Assembly (NCBI RefSeq): GCF_963576615.1
Contig: NC_088711.1
Span: forward strand, 16,167,869 to 16,231,868
Length of the DNA stretch: 64,000 bases
Direction of reading: 5' to 3'
Source: Watersipora subatra
Lineage: Eukaryota; Bryozoa; Gymnolaemata; Cheilostomatida; Watersiporidae
Part shown: in pieces, positions 12,761 to 26,200 of the stretch
Layout: each line of letters opens with the position of its first letter
How positions within the stretch are numbered: position 1 is the stretch's first letter
Notes under the pieces: generated by a model
Database searches by the model: none
What the model saw: only the letters and a program-made list of their open reading frames with translations
What the model was told of the DNA's origin: nothing
Position numbers and translations under genes: made by a program

Positions 12761-15700
12761 GTACTTTATGCAAGTTGCATTTTAAACAGGAAATGACATC
12801 ATACATACCAAGAATTAGACCTATATGACAGTTTTTGTCCTCATGGGCGCAAGACATCAGTGCACCGACTGTGTCATTTATAACTGCTACACACTTTACT
12901 CTTATGCTCTGCAATCATAAACACCGAGACATGGAACAACCAAAGTATTCTTGAATATTTTAGATATTCCACCTGAGAACAATCCACAACAATCTACAAA
13001 TTACACATACATCGAGGTTGTAGATATACAATGTTAATGTTTATAGGAATAGAAACCCAAGAGAAGCGTTTCAGTCATTAGATATGGATAATTAGCATTG
13101 ACAACAAAAGATTAAACTCTGAGAAACTTCCCAATAGCAGAGAAAATATTCCAGGATTGCGATTAATGAATCTGAGGCGACATTAATAGTTTGATAGATC
13201 AGCATTCAGCAAGATAACTTTCTAAGAGAAGGGTTTTAGTCATTAGATATGGATAATTAGCATTGACACAACACCAAAAGATTAAACTCTGTGAGAAACT
13301 TCCCAATAGCAGAGAAAATATTTCAGGATTGCAATTAATGACTCTGAGGCCACATTAATAGTTTGATATATTAGCATTCAGCAAGATAACTGTCTAAGGG
13401 AATTTCTGCTTTCACAATCTGCGAACGACTCACGTATATCCAGCTCTGGTACAATTTGGCAGAAAAGCATTAAGGTATGGCCACACGTGCCGATTTCTTC
13501 ATTGGTTCTGACCGAAATCTCGAAATGAACGAAAAACACAGAATTATTCGGCCGAAATTCACAGAATTGTCAGAGCTGTGCAATCACACCATAATCGTCG
13601 ACAAAATGCTTTTAATTGGCTAAACAAATTATTAGCGAGCACGATTCTAGCGGCTTGTGCAATCAGTATAGTCCAAGATACGTATTATGATACACAATAA
13701 AAGTACCAGTGCAATTCAACATAGTACACACGATGCAACTGCTTAGATTGCGCTAGTGTTGGTTTTTTATTGTTCAGACACTATGGCTACAAATCGTTTT
13801 TTCAATAATAACAATTTTTATTTAGCATCAAAATTTTTGTTGTAAAAGAGTTGCCATAATTAGCGCAATCAAGTCAATTGCATCATATTTACAATGGCGA
13901 ATTGCGTTAGTACTTTCCTTATGAGTCGCGTTATGTGCCTCCGACTACGTATATAAATTGTGAAAGTTGCTTGAATCGTGCTCGCTAATAATTTGTTTAG
14001 CAATTCAAAGCATTTCGTCTATGATTTCGGTGTGTATGCACAGCTCTGACAATTCTGAGAATTTCAGCCGAATAATTCTGTGTTTTTCGTCCATTTCGTG
14101 GTTTCGGTCAGAACCAACGAAAAAATTGCTACGTGCGGCCGTACCTTTATTCTGCAAAAGTGTGATAGAGCAGATCATGCTTAAACATGTTTCAAGCTGA
14201 GTGAATATTCAAGTTTATAGAAACTAAACATCTGAAATTACACATTACCAATATGAATACTGTTACAAAATGTTATACAAAGCTACTTAAAAAAATTGTA
14301 TAACAAAGTTGACCAGAAGCAGCAATAAATATTTTAAAACGCAATAAAAAATAAGCATTAGAAAGATGTTATCAGGAATATATGTGTTCAGACAAGCTTC
14401 ATGCAAAGGAAAGCGTTAGTTATAAAGGTGAAAAACTTTTGATATTTGACTGGCAAGAAAAAAATGTGACAGTATAGATGGGCTAAATATACTCACTCAA
14501 TATATTCTATATACATGTATAAGAGGGCATGTGAAAACTTTATAGTAAATAATTTTATATGACTAATGAAATATATCATCAATGCTCGTCTTAATTCTTC
14601 AACTAACTTTAGAGCATTTAGACATTAAACTAGCTTTACTACTATTTTGCTTTTTAGAGAGATCTAGCACTATTTTGCACATATCAGCCTATTGAACTTT
14701 TGTTGAGATTTGTCTGTCCATTCCAATGCACAGACTCATTCACTCGGTCTACTTTATCTTGGATGTAACCATCTCAGTCAAACCTTTATCAAACCACATG
14801 CTCATGTTAAACAGCGAGTGTCAATAATGAAGCCATAATGGTCAACACTAAGCTGATCAACAAGTGATAATCTGTATACGTGCAAGTGTCACGGCATCAG
14901 CAATAACATGGCAGCCTAAGCAGTCGCAATAGTACGCCTAAGGAATGTCTAGCGAGTTGTTCGCATTGCGAAGAAAAAAACTCTTTGTACATGAACCCAA
15001 CTACACGCTATTTAGAAACATATTTTGTGCTTAAGTAATAAATTACAGAAGCGAAAGAGCTGGAATAATGGCCATATAAAGCAGTGATGTGTTGGTAGTT
15101 TTTTAAGGACAAACACAAGTGGTGGCTGCAGTTGGCTCAGTTCATAGCTTTGCATAGATATCGTAATCATATGCTGAGCATGGAAAGCACTTGCAACTTG
15201 CTGTCACCCAACTCTGCTGCCACATACCTTTCTATCAAGAGCAGCGTGTAGCAGCTCTACTATATCCTCACCAACAACTCCTGAACAGCTAAAACCCTTG
15301 GTCCATGTAACAAGTCTGGCTTTGTCTAAACCTTCTTGTTTGCATGGAAATGAGAAAGTGAAGCCTAGAGGAATCGCTACATTCTTGTCTAGGTTCTGGT
15401 AGATCATAAAACTCTCTATACAGCCGGCGATATGGTCAAAGAGCTAAAACAAAAAAGCCAATAAATGTGGCTTTTGTTTAATGTTAGCTATAACTGATCA
15501 CATTACAGTAGTTAGACACCCACCTATAGAAACTACAGTTTTGAGTAAATACAAGCTATCAGCACTCGAAGTAGAGACGTAAGGAGTCTAAATTTAGGCC
15601 ACCTTGAGAAATAATCAGTGAGGAGTATCTCGATGTAACCTCTCTAATAGAATGAAGATGCGGCGCTCACAGTATATGCAGCATTTTATTACATAATCCG

Positions 15701-18700
15701 CTAGAGCAAGGAAGCGAATGACCACCAAAGGAGTCTCTACTTACAATATAATGTCATTAAACTTTACACAACATAAAAGTGATATTTCTGTAGTTAGTAA
15801 TTTAGAAGCTTGGACTTCAAAGTCTGATGGTCGAACTTTAGAACTTCTCACTTTGTGATTACCTTCATAGCAGCTTTAATTTGTGAATCACTAGCTTTGC
15901 TGACAATGTTAAAGTATGACTTTTTGATTTAAATGCTCTGAACAGCGCAGAGAGAGAACGCTGTTGTGTAGTTATCCCAGCTTCGATTTGGCAACTGTTG
16001 TAACTAACAGCAATTCTTAAAGGTTGACTTGCAACAAAATTCACATTACAGTTATTTGGTATCAAAAGATTCACCATGCCTTACTCTGCTGTGTTGTAGG
16101 TGTCAAATACCTGGATATGTGATTACAAGCTCTTAAAAGCTCAAAAACGAAAAGCCGCCGTAGATTGGAATCTCTTTATTTCTCTGACGTTGTCATTACA
16201 GTTTGGTTATCATCTTGTCACGTGATGTTCTCACGTGAATTGAAAGGCCAATAAAAGGCTCAATATAAAACTTCTAGTAGCACTAGTTTATGACAAACAC
16301 CGCGGGTTTTACCGAAGACCCCGTATCAAATATAGATGCTCGCTACTTTACAGTTTTGTTTCGGCATTATTCAATCGTCAAGTCGTAATCTGATCACGTG
16401 ACCCAATACTTTGCAAATAACTTTTGCAGCACTTTTCGATTATCACAGATGACCAACAGCCTCGTCATGATTATCAGACAATGATATGTACTCCTTCGAG
16501 CTAAAGTTAAAAAGTTTAACGATTTTTTACGGTAAGCTATAAGATATCACTGCTAAAAGTGACAGCATTACAATGACGATAAAACAGACGCGTAAGAACA
16601 ACAAACATGGTTTTATTGAATGCGTGAAGTATATTTGTGAAAATATTTCGACGAATGAGGTTGCATGAAAGTGTAAACAGAAACCATCCTGTAACAACTA
16701 CGTCCCATTTGAGTCATTTTGGAAAGCTAATCCAAACTACGGCGGTCTCGTGTGGCTGCGATTAACTGTTCATTCTTTAGCTTTTAAGAGCTTGTAATCA
16801 CATTCCCACATATTTTGCACCTACAACACAACAGAGTAAGACATGGTGAACCTTATGATACCAAATAACTGTAATGTGAATTTTGTTGCAAGTCAACCTT
16901 TAAAACAAGTGATTTTGAAAACACGTGCCCAATGTTCTCATGACTTCTAGAAATGTTTGCTAGCACTCTACTATCTAATGGAACCTCAAAAAGATTTGGA
17001 GATGAGCAGGAGAAACAAAGGAGCCAAGTGACTGCGTGTAAATTGCTGTAAAAACCATACAGTTACCTCAATTTTGCTATGAAATAATATGGTGGATAGC
17101 GTACCCGCCATATGAGCAGGAAACAAGAGTGCCAGACTCACAAGGTTGAAACGTTGATGAACACCTCGACTTAAGATAAGATAAAAGTGGAAACAAGGAA
17201 AGATGTTGAGCGGATGTAGTACCTGTACACCTGTGCCAGTCATGACATCCCGTGGCACCATGTAAATTTTACTTTCCATCTTCACCTCTTCCCCCGGACT
17301 CAGTTTTATGAGAAGCACTCGGAAATTTGTTCCTCCGAGATCCAGCGCCAAATAGTTACCCTTTTCTAACAAACAATAAATAATTTTGCAATATTTGTGC
17401 AGAATTTAATGTTATCCACGCCAGTTATGAATAACATCGATTGGCAAACTTCCAAGGTCATGTTAGGAACAATCGCACTATAGCTTTTATCTAAAACAAT
17501 GTTTACTCGAGCATACATGGCCTCATCTGATAAATTTGTAAACTATCACGCCTCTCGTTCGATAGCTAACTAGGAGTGAACTTCATTTGTGAACAGAACA
17601 CGAGATAGCTAGCTAGGAGTGAACTTCATCTGTGAACAGAACACGAGATAGCTAGCTAGGAGTGAACTTCATCTGTGAACAGAACATGATGTACGCACCT
17701 GAGTGTATGCAACATAGCGCACCTGCAACATAGCGTTTGCCTCATAATGAATTGAAAATTAAGAGTCACTGTTACTGAACCCTTCCAGTAGTAATTGTGT
17801 AATGGCTGGGCATTGAGCCAAACAACACGCATTGTTGATGTAAATAAAAAGTGAATAATACTAGTGTTGTAATACAGCCTTGAAATCATCCACTTGATTA
17901 GTTTACTAGATCGCTCTGCATGACCTCCAGAACCGGTGACATTGCTCAAATACTTGCCCTCGATACTGTTATTTATTGTTTATGTTCAGTCACAGCAGTT
18001 GCTAGCCAAGAAATGATACGATAAATTGTTTTGGTGAATATCATTTTAGATTACGCAAGACTTCTTATAATTTTAAAGGATACGATGGCTAAGAGCTCGA
18101 CCGTTTGCTACAAAAGTGAAAGGTCTGAAAATAGTTTCTCTGTTTTTCAGTCTGTTAGAAGGGTCTCACAACATAAGAAGTCATTCTTATGCTGTGAGAC
18201 TATGAATCACCTAAAACCCAAATTTTTAAGAAATAGCAAATTATATTTTCTTTTGTTAATATGTAGGATTTAAATGAGTCAAACAATTAAAATATTTAAA
18301 ACATTTTGAGTATTCACCGATTTGGTGTTGTGTGGTGGGTGTATATATGCCATGGTGTTACAGTGTTCCTGGGAAAGTATATCCTTGAGTGGCCAACTAA
18401 ACAACATTGTTCAGAAAAGCTAAGTTATGCTAATGTGTGCTTGCAGCCGTATCACCCCTTAACCTCACCATATAGTTCTACATCAGTGGTTTCATTCACA
18501 ATTATAAGTCCAGGCATAGTTCTACACTAATGCTAGAATAATGAGTATTTCAGACACATACCGGTATATCAACTTAGCCGGTTACCCATTACTTAAGGCA
18601 TGATTACAAAACACGACACGTCTGCCAAAAGCACACAAAAGTGAAACTACAGCTATGTGAGACAGTCTACAGAAAAAGACACAGATGATGGTATATTTGC

Positions 18701-20360
18701 ATGCACTCTCGCTCTTTTGCATTCTCTTTTAGATGCGTAAAACCAAACCTGAGTGAAAATTGACATCAAATACTAAGCAATGAGTTAAAGTTTTGTATCA
18801 TTTTCAGGTCACTCAACTTCATTTGCCATTGTGTGTTGCTTTCGCTAAATTTTTATGTGCATAAATATCTCAATAAACCACCTCACTATGTAAGAAAACA
18901 CGCACTTGCAAAATGAAAATGCTTACAGCCAACTACATGCCGAATGTACTGTTAGCAGAAATAAATGCATTACATTAATATGAGAAGGAACACAGGCTAG
19001 CGATTAAATTTATCAGTACAATCTCTAAGCTCACAGGGTATGAGACTGTTTACACTATTTGGAGAAAATATGTAAATATTTGTAAGACATGAATAACATC
19101 TTCTACTTACAGTAGTTACAGCTATATTTGACAAACAAACCAAAGAGTGGATGCAAGAAGAATCCTACCAGAGCCAGTGGGAACACAGCGGACATAAGTG
19201 ATGTACATTTTTGTGTCCGCATCCTGGTTCCTATCTGTACTGAGACCCATGTTCATATCGGCCCTCATCTTTTCTTTTAGTTTACCGTATGTTTCATCAT
19301 TGAGTATCAGGGGCTTCAGTATCTCATCTATCTGGGAATGTATTCAAACTTTTACCATAGCATTGTTCACCACTTAACCATTTCACCGGTTAGGTTAGAT
19401 TATGCGTTGATAGTTCACCACAAACTACAACTTAGTCTATCGCATAATGTAAACCTCTTTGTACGTAAATTAGACTGAACGCAAAGAATCTATCTAAAGT
19501 TTTTTATCGTATTGCATAAGACATTCCATATAACATAAAACATGAATTCAGTGAAAATTCTCAAATTCAACTTGAACAATGAGAGTCCTATAGTTACCCT
19601 TAAAATATTATTTTCTCTTTTGCTGCACTTTAGAGAGAAAACGACTTATAGGGGAATCTTTTATAGTTTTATATAATGTACATATTTTTTACATTATTTT
19701 ATACATATACATGTAAAATATCTTTTTTGCAGCATAGACCTTGCTGTCGAGAAAAAAAGTGAAAAAATCTATTGAAATAAAAATTGAAAGTATGCGCTTC
19801 CCTTAACTTAAAATTACCCTGAACCCTAAACTGAGTGCATGTGATAAGAAAAAAAGGGCAAAGTTGTCAATGCAAAATGAGTAGGAAAGTATACAGATGT
19901 ATGAAAGTGGTAAAAAATTAAGTGCTGTTGCTAACCTATATAACCGTAATGCATGTATATGGGTGAGTTGGGAAGATCGTGGAATGGATTGAGCTATTTA
20001 CATGTATTTTATGTAAACTCTATAATGTAAACGCTATCGGAGGATTATTTACTTTGTAGGGGTGTCTACTGTACTTAAATTATAGAAAAAAAGTTTCAAC
20101 TTAGAATACTGAAAATAGAATGGGTTAGAACCTTTCCCATTGATAGAGGGAAGATGAAAACGTAGAAAGGTATTTGTGAGGTTCAGCTAAAAGCAATGCT
20201 TATATAACTTGACTGGTTAGGTAACAACAGATTCAATTAACCTACATGAGTCACTAAATGTCTATCAACAAGTAAACATCTGAAGCTTTTTGAACAAATA
20301 GAAAGCTACCTTTTGAGGATGCTTAGGAAGCACACTATATTCTCTTCTGATGCCATCCAT
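7892..20360 (-). CDS. hexokinase, single catalytic domain, complete (11 exons)
   Basis: ATP-dependent phosphorylation of glucose and other hexoses in the cytosol, first step of glycolysis. Exons in transcript order: 20310-20360, 19169-19331, 17223-17365, 15228-15443, 12809-12908, 11986-12065, 10570-10682, 10198-10353, 9796-9938, 8408-8541, 7892-7984. Total 463 aa, the size of a 50 kDa single-domain animal hexokinase, not a 100 kDa tandem form. Motifs: phosphate-1 [12 protein letters not shown] (about 77-88), sugar-binding [11 protein letters not shown] (145-155) and TWTKGF, catalytic Asp in VAVINDTVG (D203), phosphate-2 [47 protein letters not shown], and [14 protein letters not shown] in the last exon. 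Start chosen because an in-frame TAA immediately precedes ATG 20360. The penultimate exon can be read past its donor (GTAAGC after 8408) to a false stop; splicing to 7984 restores the conserved C-terminus. LSSDGSG replaces the usual LSEDGSG. Confidence 0.95.
9316..9611. mobile_element. degenerate MITE-like repeat in hexokinase intron
   Basis: Bounded by ATATACCGTATTTTCACT on the left and GTACGGTATATACGGTATA on the right, with TATAAGTCGACCCCAC inside. The inverted ends suggest a small TA-type DNA element; the class is inferred from ends only. Confidence 0.45.
12326..12449. repeat. (TA)n-rich microsatellite
   Basis: TATATATG/TATATACA repeats. A second pure (TA)n tract lies at about 12707-12758; together they flank a LINE-like fragment. 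Confidence 0.9.
12451..12706 (-). pseudogene. LINE-type retrotransposon 3' end fragment
   Basis: The minus-strand frame reads [34 protein letters not shown] and ends at a stop near 12510. This resembles the C-terminal tail found after the reverse transcriptase of many animal non-LTR elements (VIGALG...LLGTA.ILR.VL). It is 5' truncated and sits between TA microsatellites in a hexokinase intron. Confidence 0.6.
13061..13396. repeat. 165-bp tandem duplication
   Basis: 13061-13225 and 13226-13396 align throughout (shared GATATGGATAATTAGCATTG, CTTCCCAATAGCAGAGAAAA, TAATAGTTTGATA) with a few substitutions and small indels. Intronic, hexokinase. Confidence 0.9.
13474..14145. mobile_element. fold-back element with long inverted arms
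   Basis: Left arm 13474 to about 13660 (GGTATGGCCACACGTGCCGA...) is the inverted counterpart of right arm about 13960-14145 (...ACGTGCGGCCGTACC), with about 300 bp between them. Same family as 2721-2933. No coding potential seen. Confidence 0.8.
16021..16899. mobile_element. TTAA-flanked long-TIR element, intact copy
   Basis: 879 bp flanked by TTAA at 16017-16020 and 16900-16903. TIR begins AGGTTGACTTGCAACAAAAT on both sides and stays similar for well over 100 bp. No transposase. A TTAA target duplication is typical of piggyBac-like elements. Lies in hexokinase intron 3. Confidence 0.85.
17555..17690. repeat. 43-bp tandem repeat, about three copies
   Basis: Repeats GCTAGCTAGGAGTGAACTTC followed by ATCTGTGAACAGAACACGAG in hexokinase intron 2. 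Confidence 0.9.
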
Positions 20361-22688
20361 TTAGTAACCTGATGCGTTTTACACAGCGAATCTGCAACTT
20401 AAATACACACAACATTAACACAATATTCCTGCAATATAAAAGTTTTCAGTAAACTAATTACTCATTTACGAAAAATAAGAATATAAATAAAACATGTTGA
20501 TTTATAAAAATAAACATCAAAGCAACTAGGAATGACTATTAATTTGTAAAAAGAGTACAAGTACAACCTGAATAAAGGAAAAAAACGCATGCTTATAAAA
20601 TGTTAGTAACATTAACACAGTCTTCTAGCTGCCTAGAATGGCTGGTAAATCACATATGTTGTTATAACGCAGCAAATATGGAACTTTATTCAGTTGCACA
20701 AGTCTGTCTCTCAAAAACAGGCATGATCTTTAAGCCCAAAGTTGTATCTACTTTAAATTGTAGGAGCAATTGTAACAATAGCTGAAGCACATGTACAAAA
20801 GGAGTGGCTTCCATCTTTTTTAAGGGTCTGTACCAATACACGTACAAGTGCATGTAGCTGATTGTTTGCCTAACACTAGTTTTGTTTATTGTTGAGTTTA
20901 AATTAGTACTATAAGTATTATTGTCTGGTAAGAACACCAAAAAACACACAAAGGTTATGCTGACTCGGATGGAAGCATTCAAAGTTTGAACATGTAGACA
21001 TGTTATGCACTTTAATGGTTTAGAAGAGAGAATTGTATGGATGACAGGTCTATATGAGGAGATACTTATTTGCAACAAACTGAGTGAATAAGGTCCAGAA
21101 AGCAACTCCAAGGATATAATCAATGGTATCACATAGAATGCCTTGCACCTAATTGCACTAGTTTTTACAGTGAAATATGACATAACCACAGATACTCAAC
21201 CAGTCAAACAAAACAAGACGTGACAAACTCACATTTTCATTCCCATAACTAATCAATTGATCAGTAATCCAACACTGAGATGCCATAAAGGTATCACTCA
21301 ATTCTATCTAATCGATGCAATATTTTATGATTATGAAAATCCTGTGCCAACTGATAATTACTTCTCAGTCTTGACCAAGATTTTTGTCTTGATTCCCAAT
21401 TGCACTTACTCCTGAATCTCTTTAATCAAGCTAGCCTTAGAAATCAAAACCATGAAAACAATAAAAACATAGTTTCAGCCATATATTTCATTATGCCAGC
21501 GTTCTTCTACCTTCTATGTATCAGTAAGTATCAGATAGGCCTATGCTTTTAGTTACCACTCTGGTTATAACAATTCTACTACAGAGAACTAAATATGTTT
21601 GTTTTTCATCGAACTAACAGTCGAGTGCAGCATGGCTTTTGATGGCCTTTGCATGTTATGCTACAAAGCAAAATTTGATTGATGCTTTGTGCAAAGATGC
21701 CAAACAAAACTTGTAAAACTGTACAACTTCGATAAAAAATCAAAAAATTGGTAAACCGAATTTTATCTTTGCAAAAGTGACAATGGACATACTTGCTAAC
21801 TATATCGTTTAAATTTAAAACCTGAATAGTTTTTTTTATATCTAATTCGTATTTCTGAACAGCGTTAAAAATAAGGATAAAAACATGAAACAACAATACA
21901 CCAACACACTCAACATCCCAGAAACTCTTTCTCTAATTCTTCCCTTTTCTGCAAATACTAAATACAGGCAACTAAATAATAGCACACTAAACAAGCAAAC
22001 CGAATGAGTAAATGGCAGCTTTTAGGTCGTCTGGTTTGAACTTGTGAACAAATAGGATTCTGTCACAAAATCAGGAGTAAGATTAATTTTGATAGCGAGC
22101 TATAAATAGTAGAATAAGAAGTAGTTATAGTTAACAAATTGTGAGTAATTCAAATTTACTACATTTATGAAAAATATAACAGTACGACAGTTGTAATAAG
22201 ATTTGATCATGTCCTTAACGTTACCTTCCTTGTTGATGAAGTGTCTTGAAAAACTAGTAGCCGGCCTTTTAAGATATTTCAACTACGTACACCGATTTGT
22301 TCAACTACGTACGAAGCCTAAGAATATCAAATTTTTCCAATAATAATCCAACGATTAGACATAGATCCCAGACTACAGAGACACAAAAAGCGATTCGATC
22401 GAACTTCGGGCAAAGGAGTTATCTGTTAAATGTTAAGACAACACTGAAGGCAAATATTGATAATTCATGCGCATGTAATTTTACCGCAAAGATGATACAA
22501 GTATTACGCAGTAATTTCATTTTTCATCGTCTATTTGATGTCTTGCAGAAGCAAAGATCTTCTAATACATTTAACGATTATCATCAGCAACTATTAACCC
22601 AAACCAGTTGTAACCACTATTAGCAATCACGTTGATTAATAATGACAGAAAACTTAATCATGTTATAAATTTCATGGCTTCTTGCTTT

Positions 22689-22745
22689 GTACGATCAATG
22701 ATATACAGCCACCCCCCAGGGGGGCTGTGTATCATTGGTACGATT
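22689..22745. repeat. GC-rich imperfect hairpin
   Basis: CAATGATATACAGCCACCCC pairs with GGGGCTGTGTATCATTG plus flanking bases; the loop is almost absent. It lies beyond the MAEA stop. Confidence 0.7.
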
Positions 22746-22930
22746 GAAAAGTGTTACTGACTTTTATTGCTAAAAAGAATTGATGATTAACCACTAGGTG
22801 AAAAACTAAAATGCAGATGCATAGCTTTTGCTTCTTTAATGTTGACTAAAGTATCATTATCATGCTAGAAGGTGACTTTAGAACAGAAAATAAAAAAAAA
22901 CTAACAAGAAATAAGATGTGCTAACGCAAG

Positions 22931-22936
22931 TTTATT
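22931..22936 (-). terminator. possible poly(A) signal of MAEA
   Basis: TTTATT on the plus strand (AATAAA on minus), about 330 nt beyond the MAEA stop. A further copy lies near 22766. Chance occurrence is possible in such AT-rich DNA. Confidence 0.35.
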
Positions 22937-23262
22937 GTTGGTGAAAACAGGTAACTGACAAAACAAATCAACTGAGTAACTAAATGCCTTTTAACAACAA
23001 ATCATGATTATAAAGGTTCAACAGACAGCCAGTCAATCATCAAAACCCGATTAAATTTGAAGGAGACATTTTAAACAGCTGTGGAGTAACAATAAATAAT
23101 AAAATAACATATACTAATTGTGCTCACACCACGCTATTTACATTTACAAGTAGCTATTGATATAACGTCAAAATGGATAGAACAGGTTTAGAACAAGTGC
23201 GTGTTTGATGGTGCACACACGCAAGTCTTACAAGCAACACAAAAGATAAGTTTTTTTTCCGA

Positions 23263-26200
23263 CTACATAATGAAGACCTTCTCTGCGTCACTCAACATGA
23301 ATACACGCTTTGTACGAGGGCAAGTGATGCGGCCATCATTTTCCTTAGCCATTTCCTCCAAAGCCTACAAGTATTGTCACACCTAATAATGCTGTGAAGT
23401 TTTTGTGACGAGTCATATCTTACCTGCAAGTATGACTCACTACACTCAAACACATCAAGTTTTCAAATTGAGAGCATTTCACACTTAGTTAAGCTCCCAA
23501 ACACGATGAGACAAGGAGCTTCAGAATATCGACAGCTAATACGCAAGTGTAGAATTGCTTTACTGGTCAACTACAGTAGTCAACTGCAGTGGTCAACTGC
23601 AGTGGTCAACTACAGTGGTCAACTACAGTAGTCAACTGCAGTTGTCAACTACTGCAGTTGACCACTGTAGTTGACTACTGCAGTTGACCACTGTAGTTGA
23701 CCACTGCAGTTGACTACTGTAGTTGACCACTGTAGTTGACTACTGCAGTTGACCACTGTAGTTGACCACTGTAGTTGACTACTGCAGTTGACTATTGTAG
23801 TTGACCATTGTAGTTGACCACTGTAGTTGACCACTGTAGTTGACTACTGCAGTTGACTACTGTGGTCAACTGTAGCAGTCAATTGTAGTGGGTAACTGCA
23901 GTGGTCATCTGGTCAACTTTAGCGGCCAATTGTAGTGGTCACTGGTCAATTGCAGTGGGTAACTGCAGTGGCCATCTGGTCAACTTTAGCGGTCAATTCT
24001 AGTCAATTGCAATCTGATCAATTGCAGTCAACCTGTGACAATCTGATGTATAGGTCAACTGTAGCAGTCATTGCAATGGTCAACTATGTATTTGCAACCA
24101 ATAAACTACATGTAGTTTAAATACATGTACCTCAAAAGCATCCTATCATTTTATTACAACTTCATAAACAGTTCATAATATTACAAACATTTGTGCGAGC
24201 TGCAATCTATACTCACTTTTGTCCTACCCTCTAAATACATGCTACCTAGATGTATTAGATATTTGTTATTGATGCATTTAAAACTAACGCCTTAGCTAAC
24301 GGGATATACATTTCTATACACTGCAACATTTTCATATTAAATTCTAGTAGCTTCAAGAGCAAGCAATTACCTTAGTTCCGTAAACATGCCCATTGGGTAG
24401 AGCCATGGGTGGGTTATGCTCATTTAGTACTTCTCCCGACATTGAACATACAAGCTTAGAGTGGGAGCAGTGAGACCGAGGAAACTCCTTTGCTAGTTCA
24501 TTGAAGTTACGTGAGCAGACAGGGCAGTTGGTGTTCTTAGTGCCTTCCTTATAACACTGTCTGTTTTACTAGTGAAGGACTAAAGCGCAGTCACTGAGAT
24601 CAGTTGCCACACTGGCAACTACCCATTTGCCAACAATTTGTTGCAATATGTGTTGCTGTGTTGATAATATTCAACAACAGGCGGATAGAAAAAAGACATC
24701 ATAACATCTTCATCATGAAACACTATGACAGACAAACATCTAACAAAGGTATAAGTATAGCAAGAGACAAAAACGTAGCAAGAAGCATAAATTTTCACCA
24801 TACACATTAAAATCAAAACGCAGTATTGCAATTAATAAACCACATCAGGGTTGTTGCGATGACAACATGCAGCCCAATACCCTATTCAACACCTGATTTG
24901 AGGTTACAATACAAACAATTATCGAAATGAGGTTATACAGAAAACACATGAAAATTAAAGAAACCCAAACTCTAGTGTCTGGAGAATATATTACTGAGAT
25001 ACATGGGTTGCATATCCACATTGCAGAAGGATGTGAGATGTGATTAATATATATTTTAATTGGTGCCAATAATTTTCATTTTTTATTAATTTTTTGCCTA
25101 CTGACTTGATAAAAACTAAATCTATCGACTGTACAAAACTCTTAAGTTAAAGCACAACGGTGACAAGTACACTGGTAGCATCAAGTCTGACACACAAAAG
25201 GATACGGAGTCTTCAAAGCAGATAATCCACATTGCAAGCTCACAAGAAATACAGAGTTGCCGCTTATTTGATGCAAGCCAAAATTCTCCTTTCGAAACTG
25301 CTCGATGAGACTCACCCATCTGTCTTCAGAAAAAAGCTCCTGCAAAAGCAGACTAGCAAGATATACTAACAATCAAGCAAAGCGTTAGGTTACTGTCAAC
25401 ACTTTTAATGATTTTAGCTTATGAATGATTATGTAAAATTGTAAAAAGTTATCTCCTCAGTCATATAAGGATGAATAAAACTACTATTCTAAAGTAAAAT
25501 GATACCTTTAACGTAAGATGAACCTGAAGAACTTTACTATGTGAGAGAAGTTAGATAAACACATACAACTACAATGTACTAGTCTGATATACACTCATAC
25601 ACGCAGTGTATAAATCAGATATACATCCACACTAGTAAGAAATACAGTTAGTGTACTAAGAAATCAGTTGGTACTACTGCTGCGGTACAGCTGTACGCTA
25701 AATAGCTATTGATCAAAACTGAAGAACAGAGTGGGCTGTACTCACAGCATAAGGATACACCGTGGTGTCGACAGTAAAAGCTAAGAGTCCCATTAACCGT
25801 TGAATTCTATGGAGAAATGCAGGTTCTACAGAACCAAAGTACTTTCTAGCATGCCTTACAGCTTCCATTCGGTTCTGCTCTTTAATAAGTTCTACAAACT
25901 CCTGTTCACGAAGGCTCAACTCTAGTGTGCTGCAAACAGAAAACCCAAAGAACTTAAGTAATCACAGAAATTTTGACGAATGACTTGCTTGCTATGAGTT
26001 TATAGAAGGTACTACAGACTATTGACTACAGAGAGAATATAATTTCAAAAAGATTTCCGAAATATTGCAAATCCAATGGCTGCAAGATTACTCCATCAGT
26101 GACACAAATAATATGATGATCATTATCACAACTCTACTAGTCACGAGCGTGTGGGAGAAATACATGACTATGGTTGTCCGGAGTGTCAAACATTTGAAGT

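Larger units (their letters stand above)
20361..23262. other. gap between hexokinase 5' end and MAEA 3' end
   Basis: Both genes are on the minus strand, so this holds the hexokinase promoter and 5' UTR and the MAEA 3' UTR. I see no coding exon. The only notable structure is a GC-rich hairpin at 22689-22745. The open frames here (for example 20686-21189 minus) show no recognisable domain. Confidence 0.55.

Noticed and set aside
12220-12828. Tyr/Ile-rich open frames on both strands
   Set aside because: They arise from TA microsatellites. Only the LINE-like part of the minus-strand frame is meaningful.
20686-21189. 167-codon minus-strand frame upstream of hexokinase
   Set aside because: No recognisable domain, low-complexity composition and no splice-supported neighbours; probably chance.
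23649-23834. Repetitive minus-strand frame ([12 protein letters not shown]-like)
   Set aside because: It translates the 13-bp minisatellite, not a gene.
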